From: Pseudoxanthomonas japonensis
GTDB taxonomy: Bacteria; Pseudomonadota; Gammaproteobacteria; Xanthomonadales; Xanthomonadaceae
Assembly: GCF_010093445.1 (NCBI RefSeq)
Contig: NZ_PDWW01000035.1
Location: forward strand, 1 to 41,206
Length of the DNA: 41,206 bases
Direction: 5' to 3'
The position numbers and the translations under genes are program-made. Position 1 is the first letter of the stretch. Each line of letters opens with the position of its first letter. A model generated the notes under the pieces. That model worked only from the letters and a program-made list of their open reading frames with translations, was not told the DNA's origin and searched no databases. Of the stretch, positions 24,504-32,179 are shown piece after piece.

Positions 24504-24953
24504 ATGAAGCTGGATGGCACCGTACTGGGATTCGACGTGGGCGCCCGCCGCATCGGCGTGGCCGTGGGCAGCGCGTTCGGTACCGGCGCACGCGCGCTGG
24601 CGGTGATCGACGTGCACGGTCACGGCCCCGACTGGCCGGCGATCGACAAGCTGCATGCGGAATGGAAACCGGACGGTCTGGTCGTCGGCGACCCGATGAC
24701 GCTGGAGGGCGGCGACCAGCCGAACCGCAAGCGCGCCCACGCCTTCGCCCGCGAGCTGCGCACGCGCTACCAGTTGCCGGTGGTGCTGGTGGACGAGCGC
24801 ACCAGTTCCGTCGAAGCCGCGGAACGTTTCGCGCTGGACCGCGCCGAAGGCCGCAAGCGCCGTCGCGATGCCGCCGCGCTCGACGCCGTCGCGGCCGCTG
24901 TCATCATCGAACGCTGGCTGGCCGCGCCCCAGGACGCGACCCAGCTGACCTGA
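24504..24953 (+). CDS. ruvX: Holliday junction resolvase-like protein (YqgF/RuvX)
   Basis: A 149-residue RNase-H-fold nuclease involved in 16S rRNA 5' maturation and possibly recombination. Catalytic acids: Asp in LGFDVGARRIGVAVG, the second acid in VLVDERTSSVEAAE, and Asp in RRDAAALDAVAAAVI; GLVVGDPMTLEGGDQPN is the conserved loop. A GGAGG site precedes the ATG. It lies between yqgE and pyrB, 19 bases before pyrB. Confidence 0.94.
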   Translation: MKLDGTVLGFDVGARRIGVAVGSAFGTGARALAVIDVHGHGPDWPAIDKLHAEWKPDGLVVGDPMTLEGGDQPNRKRAHAFARELRTRYQLPVVLVDERTSSVEAAERFALDRAEGRKRRRDAAALDAVAAAVIIERWLAAPQDATQLT

Positions 24954-24972
24954 TCACCCTCGACCACGCCCC

Positions 24973-25917
24973 ATGACCCCACAACTCGATTCCGACGGAC
25001 GCCTGCGCCACCTCCTTACCCTCGACGGCCTGCCGCGCGACACGCTGTGCCGCCTGATCGACCGCGCCGGCCAGATCCGCGACGCCGCGCTCGGCCGCAC
25101 GCCGCGCCGGCAGGTGCTCGACGGCACCACGATCTGCACGCTGTTCTTCGAACCGTCCACGCGCACGCGCAGTTCGTTCCACATCGCTGCGCAGCGGCTG
25201 GGCGCGGACGTGCTGAACTTCGATGCGTCCACCTCCTCGACCCGCAAGGGCGAGACCGCGCGCGACACGCTGCGCAATCTCGAAGCGATGGGCGTGCGTG
25301 GCTTCATCGTCCGCCATGCCGACGACGGCGCGGTCGCCGCGCTGGCCGCCGAGGCGGGCGAGGGCACGGCACTGATCAACGCCGGCGACGGCCGCAGCGC
25401 GCATCCCACCCAGGGCCTGCTGGACGTGCTGACGATCCGTCAGGCCAAGGGCGCCGACTTCTCGCGCCTGAAGATCCTGATGGTGGGCGACGTGAACCAC
25501 TCGCGCGTGGCGCGCTCGGACCTGCACGCGCTGCGTACGCTCGGCGCGGGCGAGATCCGCGTGTGCGGGCCGACCTCGCTGCTGCCCGACGACGGCACGC
25601 TGGCAGGCTGCGCAACCGGGCAGGACTTCGACGCGATGCTCGACGGCGTCGACGTGGTGATGATGCTGCGCCTGCAGCGTGAGCGCATGGAGGAAGGGTT
25701 GGTGTCCTCGCTCGAGGACTACCACCGCGACTACGGCCTGACCACGACGCGCCTGAAGCGTGCTGCGAAGGATGCAGTGGTGCTGCACCCCGGGCCGATC
25801 AATCGTGGTGTCGAGATCACCGACGAGGTGGCCGACGGCCCGCAGTCGCTCGTGCTGCGCCAGGTCAGCAACGGCGTCGCCATCCGCATGGCGGTGCTGG
25901 AGATGCTGCTGGGCTGA
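24973..25917 (+). CDS. pyrB: Aspartate carbamoyltransferase catalytic chain
   Basis: First committed step of pyrimidine synthesis: carbamoyl phosphate plus aspartate to carbamoyl aspartate. The 314-residue protein has the carbamoyl-phosphate loop FFEPSTRTRSSFHIAAQRLG, TSSTRKGET, the substrate loop NAGDGRSAHPTQGLLD, and HPGPINRGVEI. No regulatory pyrI, and no pyrC or pyrR beside it (in Pseudomonas pyrC-like and pyrR genes are adjacent), so control must be elsewhere. Start MTPQLDSDGRLRHLL. Confidence 0.96.
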   Translation: MTPQLDSDGRLRHLLTLDGLPRDTLCRLIDRAGQIRDAALGRTPRRQVLDGTTICTLFFEPSTRTRSSFHIAAQRLGADVLNFDASTSSTRKGETARDTLRNLEAMGVRGFIVRHADDGAVAALAAEAGEGTALINAGDGRSAHPTQGLLDVLTIRQAKGADFSRLKILMVGDVNHSRVARSDLHALRTLGAGEIRVCGPTSLLPDDGTLAGCATGQDFDAMLDGVDVVMMLRLQRERMEEGLVSSLEDYHRDYGLTTTRLKRAAKDAVVLHPGPINRGVEITDEVADGPQSLVLRQVSNGVAIRMAVLEMLLG

Positions 25918-25974
25918 GGGACGCTCGACGTGGTGCAAGCGTGGGCGAGCGGTTCAAGAAGGCATCCCGATTCC

Positions 25975-26055
25975 GTCATTCCGGCGAAGGCCGGAACCCG
26001 GCGACTTCATTCATCAGAATCAGAGACACTGGGTCCCGGCCCTCGCCGGAATGAC
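25975..26055. repeat. ATTCCGGCGA-type inverted repeat
   Basis: Arms of 25 bases (25975-25999 and 26031-26055) begin GTCATTCCGGCGA and match with two mismatches, around a 31-base centre. It lies in the convergent pyrB / diguanylate cyclase junction. Elements with this arm are dispersed in many proteobacteria. Confidence 0.8.
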
Positions 26056-26068
26056 GATCAATCACGAA

Positions 26069-26094
26069 CACGGCGCAAGGATCCCTGCGCCGTG
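26069..26094 (-). terminator. Hairpin after the diguanylate cyclase gene
   Basis: Perfect 9-bp arms CACGGCGCA (26069-26077) and TGCGCCGTG (26086-26094) with an 8-base loop, starting one base after the cyclase stop. On the minus strand it is followed by TTCGTGATT, a weak T-rich tail. Confidence 0.55.
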
Positions 26095-26095
26095 C

Positions 26096-27655
26096 TCACT
26101 CCGGCGCCGAAACCACGCGATTCTTGCCGGCCTGTTTGGCCTGGTACATGGCGCGGTCGGCGCGTGCGAGCAGTTCGTCCTGCGATTCGCCCGGCTGCCA
26201 GCGCGCCACGCCGGCGCTGAAGGTCACCAGGATGCCGCGGCCTTCGTAGACGAGGGGCTTGTGCGCCAGCCGGTCGCGCAGGCGCTCCAGCGTGCCCATC
26301 GCTTCGAGGAAGCTGGTTTCCGGCAACAGCAGCACGAACTCCTCGCCGCCGAAGCGTGCAACGGCATCGGTGGCGCGCAACGTGGCGCGCGCCAGCGTCA
26401 CGACGTGGCACAAGGCCGCGTCGCCGCCGAGGTGGCCGTGCGCGGCGTTGATGTGGCGGAAATCGTCGAGGTCCAGCAGCGCGAGTGTCAGCGTCTGGCC
26501 ACTGCGCAGGGCGCGAACCGATTCGCGCTTGAACAGTTCGTCGAAGCCGCGCCGGTTCAGTGCCTCGGTCAGCTGGTCCACACGCACCAGTTCGGAGACG
26601 GACTGCAGTTCCTGCTCCAGGTTCATCACCCGGCGTTCGGCGTCCTCCACCTCGCGGCGCGCCTCCAGCAGACTGTCGCGCGCGCGCAGCGCCTGTGCCT
26701 GCACCTGCGCGGTGTCTTCCAGGATGTCCTCCATCCGCTTGCCCAGCTCGGCGATGCTGCGACTGTCGCGCACGGCCTGCGCGTGGAAGCTGATGCGGTC
26801 GTGGTACTCGCCGGTGCTGTTGGCCATGCCGTCGAGACGCTCGACGAAGGTCACCATCATCTCCTTCATCGAGGCTTTCGACTCGGCCAGGCCCTGTTTC
26901 AGCAGGCCCTGCTTGTAGATGACTTCGCGCAGGCCCGCGCGGGTCTGCTCCAGCGCGGTGCGGTCGAGCGGTCCGGCGAGCAACTGGCGCACGGCACCGA
27001 TCTGGTCCTGCAGCCAGCTGCCGTCCTCGATCAGCTCGCCGACGTTTTCCAGCAGCAGGTCGAACAGGCTGCGCATCAGCTCCTGCGCGTCGTCCACTTC
27101 GTGCGAGCGCTGGCTCACCTGCTGGCAGAGGTCCCGCAGGTCGGTGCCGAGCTCGCCGATGGGTTGGTTGGCCTGCCATTGCCGCACGCGGTCCGCCAGG
27201 GCATGCGCCTGCGGAAGCAGCGCGCCGTCGTCGCGCAGCAACTGTTCCATGCCGCCGACGAGCAGGTGGTGCAACAGGTCGCGCAACTGCTCGGCTTCGC
27301 CCGCCAGCGGCTCGTCCTGGATGGTGCGGATGTACTTGTCGATGAGTTGGCGCAGCGCGCGGCCATAGCGCGGCCAGTCCTTGTCGGCCTGCGCGGACTG
27401 CAGGCGTTCGCCCATGCCGTGCAGTTCGCCCGGCAGGCCGGCGACGCCGTCGGCAAACGCGGACAGCAGGGCGCCCGGCTCCTCGGCGTGCGCGAACAGC
27501 GCCTGCAGCTGCGCGCTGCTGATCGCCGGATGCGGGCCGGCCGCCCGGGTCGTGGCGAGCTCGCGCGAGGCCGACGCGCCGCCGTCGCGGCGACGTGCCC
27601 ACAGCCGGCGGAAGCCGCCAGTAACACCGGAGTTGTCGTCGGCCACGTCAGCCAT
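26096..27655 (-). CDS. Diguanylate cyclase with long helical N-terminal region
   Basis: Makes cyclic di-GMP from two GTP. About 519 residues from the start at 27655 (MADVADDNSG, weak GAGAG before it); ATGs at 27676 and 27697 are alternatives. The C-terminal GGDEF domain is complete: LLDLDDFRHINAAHGHLGGD, then the I-site RATD five residues before the active motif GGEEF, and AGVARW near the end. The first about 350 residues are soluble and largely helical with heptad-like stretches (EARREVEDAERRVMNLEQEL just before GGDEF), and no recognised sensor domain or membrane helix. The I-site implies feedback inhibition. Its signal is unknown. Confidence 0.92.
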   Translation of the reverse strand: MADVADDNSGVTGGFRRLWARRRDGGASASRELATTRAAGPHPAISSAQLQALFAHAEEPGALLSAFADGVAGLPGELHGMGERLQSAQADKDWPRYGRALRQLIDKYIRTIQDEPLAGEAEQLRDLLHHLLVGGMEQLLRDDGALLPQAHALADRVRQWQANQPIGELGTDLRDLCQQVSQRSHEVDDAQELMRSLFDLLLENVGELIEDGSWLQDQIGAVRQLLAGPLDRTALEQTRAGLREVIYKQGLLKQGLAESKASMKEMMVTFVERLDGMANSTGEYHDRISFHAQAVRDSRSIAELGKRMEDILEDTAQVQAQALRARDSLLEARREVEDAERRVMNLEQELQSVSELVRVDQLTEALNRRGFDELFKRESVRALRSGQTLTLALLDLDDFRHINAAHGHLGGDAALCHVVTLARATLRATDAVARFGGEEFVLLLPETSFLEAMGTLERLRDRLAHKPLVYEGRGILVTFSAGVARWQPGESQDELLARADRAMYQAKQAGKNRVVSAPE

Positions 27656-27799
27656 TCGCGTCGCTCTCACAGCCATGGGCGGATGCCCGTCGGCCACCAG
27701 GGGATGCCGGGTTATCGGCCGCCCTGGGCGCAGGTTGAGGACCCGGTGGCCCGACCACCGGTGTACGCGCCGGAAGCGTGATGCAGGACCCGCGGCGGG

Positions 27800-28078
27800 T
27801 CAGGCGGCGTCCGGGGGGAACCGGGCCCGGGCTTCTTCGATGATGGCCAACTGGGCCATGGCTTCCTCGTTGCCTGCCGTGGCTGCGGCGCGGACCTGGT
27901 CCAGCGAGGGGTGCGAGACGATCAGCAGCAGGTTGCCGCATGCCGGGCAGGCGTAGTCGGTGACGGCGTCGTGCAGTTCCATGGCCATTGCGCGGCTGTC
28001 GCCGTGCCAGCCGCAAGGGCACGCCAATGCGCGCTCGCGCCACCCGGCGGTGAAATAGTCGGAAACGAGCTCGGCCAT
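27800..28078 (-). CDS. Small zinc-ribbon-like protein
   Basis: A 92-residue cytoplasmic protein with two cysteine pairs, ALACPCGWHGDS and YACPACGNLL, spaced like a zinc ribbon, and a helical C-terminal half (DQVRAAATAGNEEAMAQLAI). No family recognised beyond the probable zinc site. It starts three bases after the stop of the esterase lipoprotein gene, with no Shine-Dalgarno of its own, so translation is probably coupled to it. Confidence 0.7.
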   Translation of the reverse strand: MAELVSDYFTAGWRERALACPCGWHGDSRAMAMELHDAVTDYACPACGNLLLIVSHPSLDQVRAAATAGNEEAMAQLAIIEEARARFPPDAA

Positions 28079-28081
28079 CGC

Positions 28082-28885
28082 TCAGTGCCCGCGGCGCTGC
28101 GCGAACAGCCAGTCCCACATCGGCGCGTAGGCGTAGGTCGCGTCCCAGCTGTTGTGGTTGGCGTCCGGGAATTCGGTGTAGCGCGCGTCGCGCGCACCCG
28201 CGGCCTTCAGGGCGGCCTCCATGCGGCGCGACTGCGACGGCGGTACCACGTTGTCCTGGCCGCCGTGGAAGATCCACACCGGTACGTCCTTCAGGCGCTG
28301 CGCGGCGGCGGCGAATGGATCGGCCGCGTCGCCGACGCTGTGCACGCGCAGGCCCGGGCGCGCATCGGTCCAGTCGACGGTGATGCCGCCGCAGACCGGC
28401 ACCAGTGCGGCGAAGCGGGTGGGCTGCTGCATCGCCAGTTCCCAGGTGCCGTAACCGCCCATCGACATGCCGGTCAGCGAAACACGGTCCGCATCGCCGT
28501 TGAATTCCTTCATCGCCGCATCCAGCGTGGCGAAGGCGATCGGGCCGGCCGACTCGGTCCACTCCGTGTCGTCCGGTGCCTGCGGAAACACCACCACGGC
28601 CGGGAACGTATCCGCATGCTGGCGCAGGTAGGGTCCCAGGCCTGCCATCGTCTGCTTCACCCCGTCGCTGCCGCGCTCGCCGGAACCGTTGAGGAACAGC
28701 ACCACCGGCGGCTTGCCGTTGCGGAAGCGGGCGGCGGGCACGAACACCTGGTAGCGGTACGCCTTGCCTTCCAGCGTGATCTCGCGCGAGACGAATTCGC
28801 CGGTCGGGTTCATGGGGGAGGTCGTGGTGCAGGCGGTCATCAGGATCAGCAGCAGGCCCAGGCAGGTGGTGGCGAGAGAGCGCAT
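28082..28885 (-). CDS. Esterase-type lipoprotein (alpha/beta hydrolase)
   Basis: A 267-residue exported hydrolase. MRSLATTCLGLLLILMTAC has a lipobox with Cys19. The catalytic set is complete: Ser in TGMSMGGYGTWEL, Asp in FHGGQDNVVPP, His in DANHNSWDAT. VVLFLNGSGERGSDG gives the oxyanion region, and the whole resembles the phospholipase/carboxylesterase and feruloyl-esterase (LpqC-like) group. Substrate unknown; a role on plant or cell-wall esters is speculation. It is followed by the zinc-ribbon gene. Confidence 0.85.
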   Translation of the reverse strand: MRSLATTCLGLLLILMTACTTTSPMNPTGEFVSREITLEGKAYRYQVFVPAARFRNGKPPVVLFLNGSGERGSDGVKQTMAGLGPYLRQHADTFPAVVVFPQAPDDTEWTESAGPIAFATLDAAMKEFNGDADRVSLTGMSMGGYGTWELAMQQPTRFAALVPVCGGITVDWTDARPGLRVHSVGDAADPFAAAAQRLKDVPVWIFHGGQDNVVPPSQSRRMEAALKAAGARDARYTEFPDANHNSWDATYAYAPMWDWLFAQRRGH

Positions 28886-28961
28886 GGCGGTCGCGGTCCG
28901 AGGGTAACGGACGGCAGCATACCCCGTCGCGTGGCGGACGGCGCCACATCGATCCTCTGCG

Positions 28962-29813
28962 TCAGCGCGCAGTAGCGGGAAGCGGTATCTCGTCGCGCAT
29001 CCGCATGAACCGGGCGAAGCGCGGCAGTCCGTTCGATGTCAGGCCGTTGTAGCGGTAGGTGAGCCATGCACCCAGCGGTGGCGGCGCGGCCCGCTGCGCA
29101 TCGGTGAAGCCGGTGCCGATGCGGAAACTTCGCCCGTCCGGCATGCGTACCTGCAGTGCGCCCATCATGCCTTCGTACTTGCCTTTGCCGGGCAGGTGAG
29201 CGACGACCTGCGCCTCCGCGTCCTCATGCGGCTTGTACTTCAGCAGGTCCTCGCTGCGCCCGGCGCGATAGCGGGCGGTTCGCCGATGCAGCATGAGCCC
29301 TTCGCCCCCGGCGGCGACCACGCGGGCAAGCTCCGCGTCCAGCGCCGCGGCGGTATCGAAGCGTCGTTGCGGAATCGCCTGCAGGTGCGTGTTGCCTGCG
29401 GCGGACGTGATGGAGCGCATGCGTACGACGCGCTCGGCGAACGGTCCCGGATGCATCGGCAGGTCGAAGACCATGAAACGCACGTCGCGCCAGGCCTGCG
29501 CATCGGTGCCGACGCGGCGGACGAGGGCGCTGATGTCGTCGAAGCGGCCACGCGCGATCCACAGTTCGCCCTCCATCGGCTCGACCGGCCAGCCGCGCGT
29601 GAAGGTCGGCGGCGCCGCGATCCGTGCGCCGCCGCGGGTCCACAGTGCCCGGCCATCCCAACGGGCACGCACCCCGTCCAGCTTCTCGCTGACCAGGAAG
29701 GTGTCGACGGGGACGCCTTCGCGATAGGCGGTCGCCAGCATCGGATCGGGCGGCGGTGCCGACAGGACGGGGAAGATCAGCAGGCACAGCAGGGCGGTGA
29801 GCAGCAGACGCAT
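28962..29813 (-). CDS. ligE: ATP-dependent DNA ligase, exported LigE type
   Basis: A minimal ATP-dependent DNA ligase of 283 residues with a signal peptide (MRLLLTALLCLLIFPVLSA), the hallmark of the LigE group, which acts in the periplasm on incoming DNA. The nucleotidyl lysine is Lys44 in SEKLDGVRARWDG; other motifs are MEGELWIARGRF, GGEGLMLHRR (motif IV) and LLKYKPHEDAEAQVV (motif V with its lysines). No extra DNA-binding domain, as usual for LigE. An upstream ATG at 29879 would hide the signal peptide, so 29813 was chosen. Export is predicted. Confidence 0.88.
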   Translation of the reverse strand: MRLLLTALLCLLIFPVLSAPPPDPMLATAYREGVPVDTFLVSEKLDGVRARWDGRALWTRGGARIAAPPTFTRGWPVEPMEGELWIARGRFDDISALVRRVGTDAQAWRDVRFMVFDLPMHPGPFAERVVRMRSITSAAGNTHLQAIPQRRFDTAAALDAELARVVAAGGEGLMLHRRTARYRAGRSEDLLKYKPHEDAEAQVVAHLPGKGKYEGMMGALQVRMPDGRSFRIGTGFTDAQRAAPPPLGAWLTYRYNGLTSNGLPRFARFMRMRDEIPLPATAR

Positions 29814-29973
29814 GGCGGCGGACCGGGCCGGAGGGGACGTCAGCGTCGCGCGTGCGATCGAACGCGGGGATCGGCGCATGCCGCGGCCGTGCGTAGGAAG
29901 TGCCCGACGCGGCGTCGCGCATCAGAAACTCGTTATCGGATCGCCGATGAGCAAGCGCACGACGGTGGCGGGC

Positions 29974-30585
29974 TCAACGCCGCGTCCACAGCCACGCACA
30001 CAGAGAGGCAACGTGCAGCAGCACCATCGTCCAGAAGGCGACACGGTAGCCGGGCTTGCGCGACTTGTGCCGCAGCGTCTGCTGCGCGACCCACGCGCCG
30101 GGCCAGCCGCCGAGCAGTTCCAGAAGATGCAGCGTCGTCTCCTGCGTGCGCCAGCGGCCCGTCTGCGCGGCGTGCTTGTCCAGCGCGTTGACCACGTACG
30201 TGATCGCCGACAGGATCATCGGCAGGAACATCGCCTCGGCCGGCAGTCGGCCTGCGCGGATCCCCCACGCGATCAGCAGTGCGTAGGCGAGGACGGCCAC
30301 CGCGCCCGGGACGACCGACGGCGGCCGCGAAGGACCGCATGCAGGCGTCGCCGGACTGGCGCGGCGCACGGCGGGAACCGTCCGTTGCACCGCCTGCGCC
30401 CGCCACTTGCTGTCGGGCTGGCGTTGCACCCTGAACTTCACCAGCTCGCCGACCTCGGGCCGGCGGCCATCCAGCCGGTAGTCGCGGACGTGGAAGAACA
30501 CGCGGGTGGGTTCGCCATCGAGCGGCGCGATGAAGCCGAAGCCACGGTCGTCGTTCCACTCACTGACCTTGCCGAGTCGCTCCAT
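29974..30585 (-). CDS. Cold-shock domain and DUF1294 fusion membrane protein
   Basis: A 203-residue protein. Residues 1-70 are a cold-shock domain (GKVSEWNDDRGFGFIAPLDG with the RNP1-like FGFI, VFFHVRDY as RNP2, VGELVKFRVQ), which binds single-stranded nucleic acid. The C-terminal half is a DUF1294 membrane domain with about four helices and the signature LLELLGGWPGAWVAQQTLRHK. The combination is known in proteobacteria, role unknown. It starts 12 bases after mgtE and probably ends the long minus-strand run. Confidence 0.9.
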   Translation of the reverse strand: MERLGKVSEWNDDRGFGFIAPLDGEPTRVFFHVRDYRLDGRRPEVGELVKFRVQRQPDSKWRAQAVQRTVPAVRRASPATPACGPSRPPSVVPGAVAVLAYALLIAWGIRAGRLPAEAMFLPMILSAITYVVNALDKHAAQTGRWRTQETTLHLLELLGGWPGAWVAQQTLRHKSRKPGYRVAFWTMVLLHVASLCAWLWTRR

Positions 30586-30597
30586 CGATGGACGGCC

Positions 30598-31959
30598 TCA
30601 GTGCAGCAGGATCAGCGTGGCCAGGCCGAGGAAGCAGAAGAAGCCCATCACGTCGGTGACCGCGGTGACGACGACGGTGCCGGCGACGGCGGGATCGATG
30701 TTCATGCGCTTGAGCAGCAGCGGCAGCAGCACGCCGGCGGTGGCGGCCGCGCAGAAGTTGATGATCAGCGCCAGCGCGATCACCAGCGACAGCAGCGGGT
30801 TGCGGAACCACGCGAAGGCGATCACGCCGACGATGCCGCCAATCAGCAAGCCGTTGATCAGGGCGACGCGGATTTCCTTCCACAGCAGAATGCGGGCATT
30901 GCTGGAACCCACCTGACCCAGCGCCAGGCCACGCACCATCAGCGTCAATACCTGTACGGCCGCGTTGCCGCCGATGCCCGCCACGATGGGCATCAGCACC
31001 GCGAGTGCAACGATCTTCTCCAGCGTCACCTCGAACTGGCCGATGACCGTCGCCGCCATGAACGCGGTGAACAGGTTGATGCCCAGCCACACCACGCGAC
31101 CACGAACCGCGCGTTTGACCGGAGAGAACAGATCCTCGTCCTCGTCCAGACCGGCGGCGCCCAGCGCCTGGTGCTCGGCCTGCTCGCGGATGATGTCGAC
31201 CACGTCATCGATGGTGATGCGGCCGAGCAGGATGTTGTTGTCGTCCACCACCGGCGCCGACACCCAGTCGTGGTCGGAGAACTGGCGCGCCACTTCCTGT
31301 GCGCTCTCGCCCACGTCGATGGCCGGCTGCTCGTCGTCGATCAGGCGGTTGATCGGGGTGGTGTCCTCATGCGTGACCAGCGCGGCCAACGGCACGCGAC
31401 CGAGATACTGGTGGCGGCGGCTGACCACGTACAGGTGATCGGTGTGGTCAGGCAGTTCGCCACGCAGGCGCAGGTAACGCAGCACCACGTCGACGTTGAC
31501 GTCGGCGCGCACGGTGACCACGTCCGGGTTCATCAGGCGGCCGGCGGTGTCCTCGGCGTACGACAGCACCTGTTCCAGGCGCTCGCGGTTCTCGCGGTCC
31601 ATCGACTTGAGGACTTCGTCGATGACGGTGTCGGGCAGGTCTTCGACCAGGTCGGCGAGATCGTCGATGTCGAGGTCCTCGACCGCGGCGACGATCTCGT
31701 CGGTGTCCATGTCGGCCAGCAGGCTTTCGCGCACCTCGTCGCCGACGTGCACCAGCACCTCGCCGTCGTCCTCGGGATCGACCAGGCCCCAGACGACTTC
31801 GCGCTTGCCAGGCGGGAGCGACTCCAGCAGGTTGCCGATCTCCGCGGGCGACAAGGTATTGACCAGCCGGCGCACGGGTCCCAGCCGACCGCTGTCGAGC
31901 GCGTCGGAGAGCAGGCGCAACTGGCGTGCGGTCTTGTCGTGGCGGATGGTCTCGACCAT
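30598..31959 (-). CDS. mgtE: Magnesium transporter MgtE
   Basis: Inner-membrane Mg2+ channel of 453 residues. Parts in order: N-terminal helical Mg-sensing domain with repeated acidic segments (LVDPEDDGEVLVHVGDEVR, IVAAVEDLDIDDLADLVEDL), a pair of CBS domains (PDHTDHLYVVSRRHQYLGRV; INRLIDDEQPAIDVG; VVDDNNILLGRITIDDVVDII), a linker helix, and five membrane helices with MPIVAGIGGNAAVQVLTLMVRG, the conserved pore-side sequence. GGAG lies before the ATG. It follows ptsI; in Xanthomonads mgtE is at this spot, and the N domain closes the gate when Mg2+ is high. Confidence 0.96.
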   Translation of the reverse strand: MVETIRHDKTARQLRLLSDALDSGRLGPVRRLVNTLSPAEIGNLLESLPPGKREVVWGLVDPEDDGEVLVHVGDEVRESLLADMDTDEIVAAVEDLDIDDLADLVEDLPDTVIDEVLKSMDRENRERLEQVLSYAEDTAGRLMNPDVVTVRADVNVDVVLRYLRLRGELPDHTDHLYVVSRRHQYLGRVPLAALVTHEDTTPINRLIDDEQPAIDVGESAQEVARQFSDHDWVSAPVVDDNNILLGRITIDDVVDIIREQAEHQALGAAGLDEDEDLFSPVKRAVRGRVVWLGINLFTAFMAATVIGQFEVTLEKIVALAVLMPIVAGIGGNAAVQVLTLMVRGLALGQVGSSNARILLWKEIRVALINGLLIGGIVGVIAFAWFRNPLLSLVIALALIINFCAAATAGVLLPLLLKRMNIDPAVAGTVVVTAVTDVMGFFCFLGLATLILLH

Positions 31960-32090
31960 TCGGTACTCCGGAATGGGGCCGATCCGTCAGGCGGATGCGA
32001 CCGGGGCATCAGGCGTTCATTGCGCCATTATCGCCCGGCCTGCGAGTTATGGACACCCTGTACAAGCCATCCGTACAAGACCCTATGCTG

Positions 32091-32173
32091 CTGTAGGAGC
32101 GCCCCATGGGCGCGATGCTGTTGCGTTGGGTACGAAAGCGGAAAAGCATCGCGCCCATGGGGCGCTCCTACAG
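32091..32173. repeat. GTAG-type palindromic repeat
   Basis: Perfect 29-bp arms (32091-32119 and 32145-32173) around a 25-base loop; the left arm begins CTGTAGGAGCGCCCCATGG. It is seven bases beyond the ptsI stop, between ptsI and mgtE, both on the minus strand. The GTAGGAGC start places it in the REP group of Stenotrophomonas and relatives. It could stabilise the ptsI 3' end or reduce read-through into mgtE. Confidence 0.9.
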
Positions 32174-32179
32174 GTGCTG

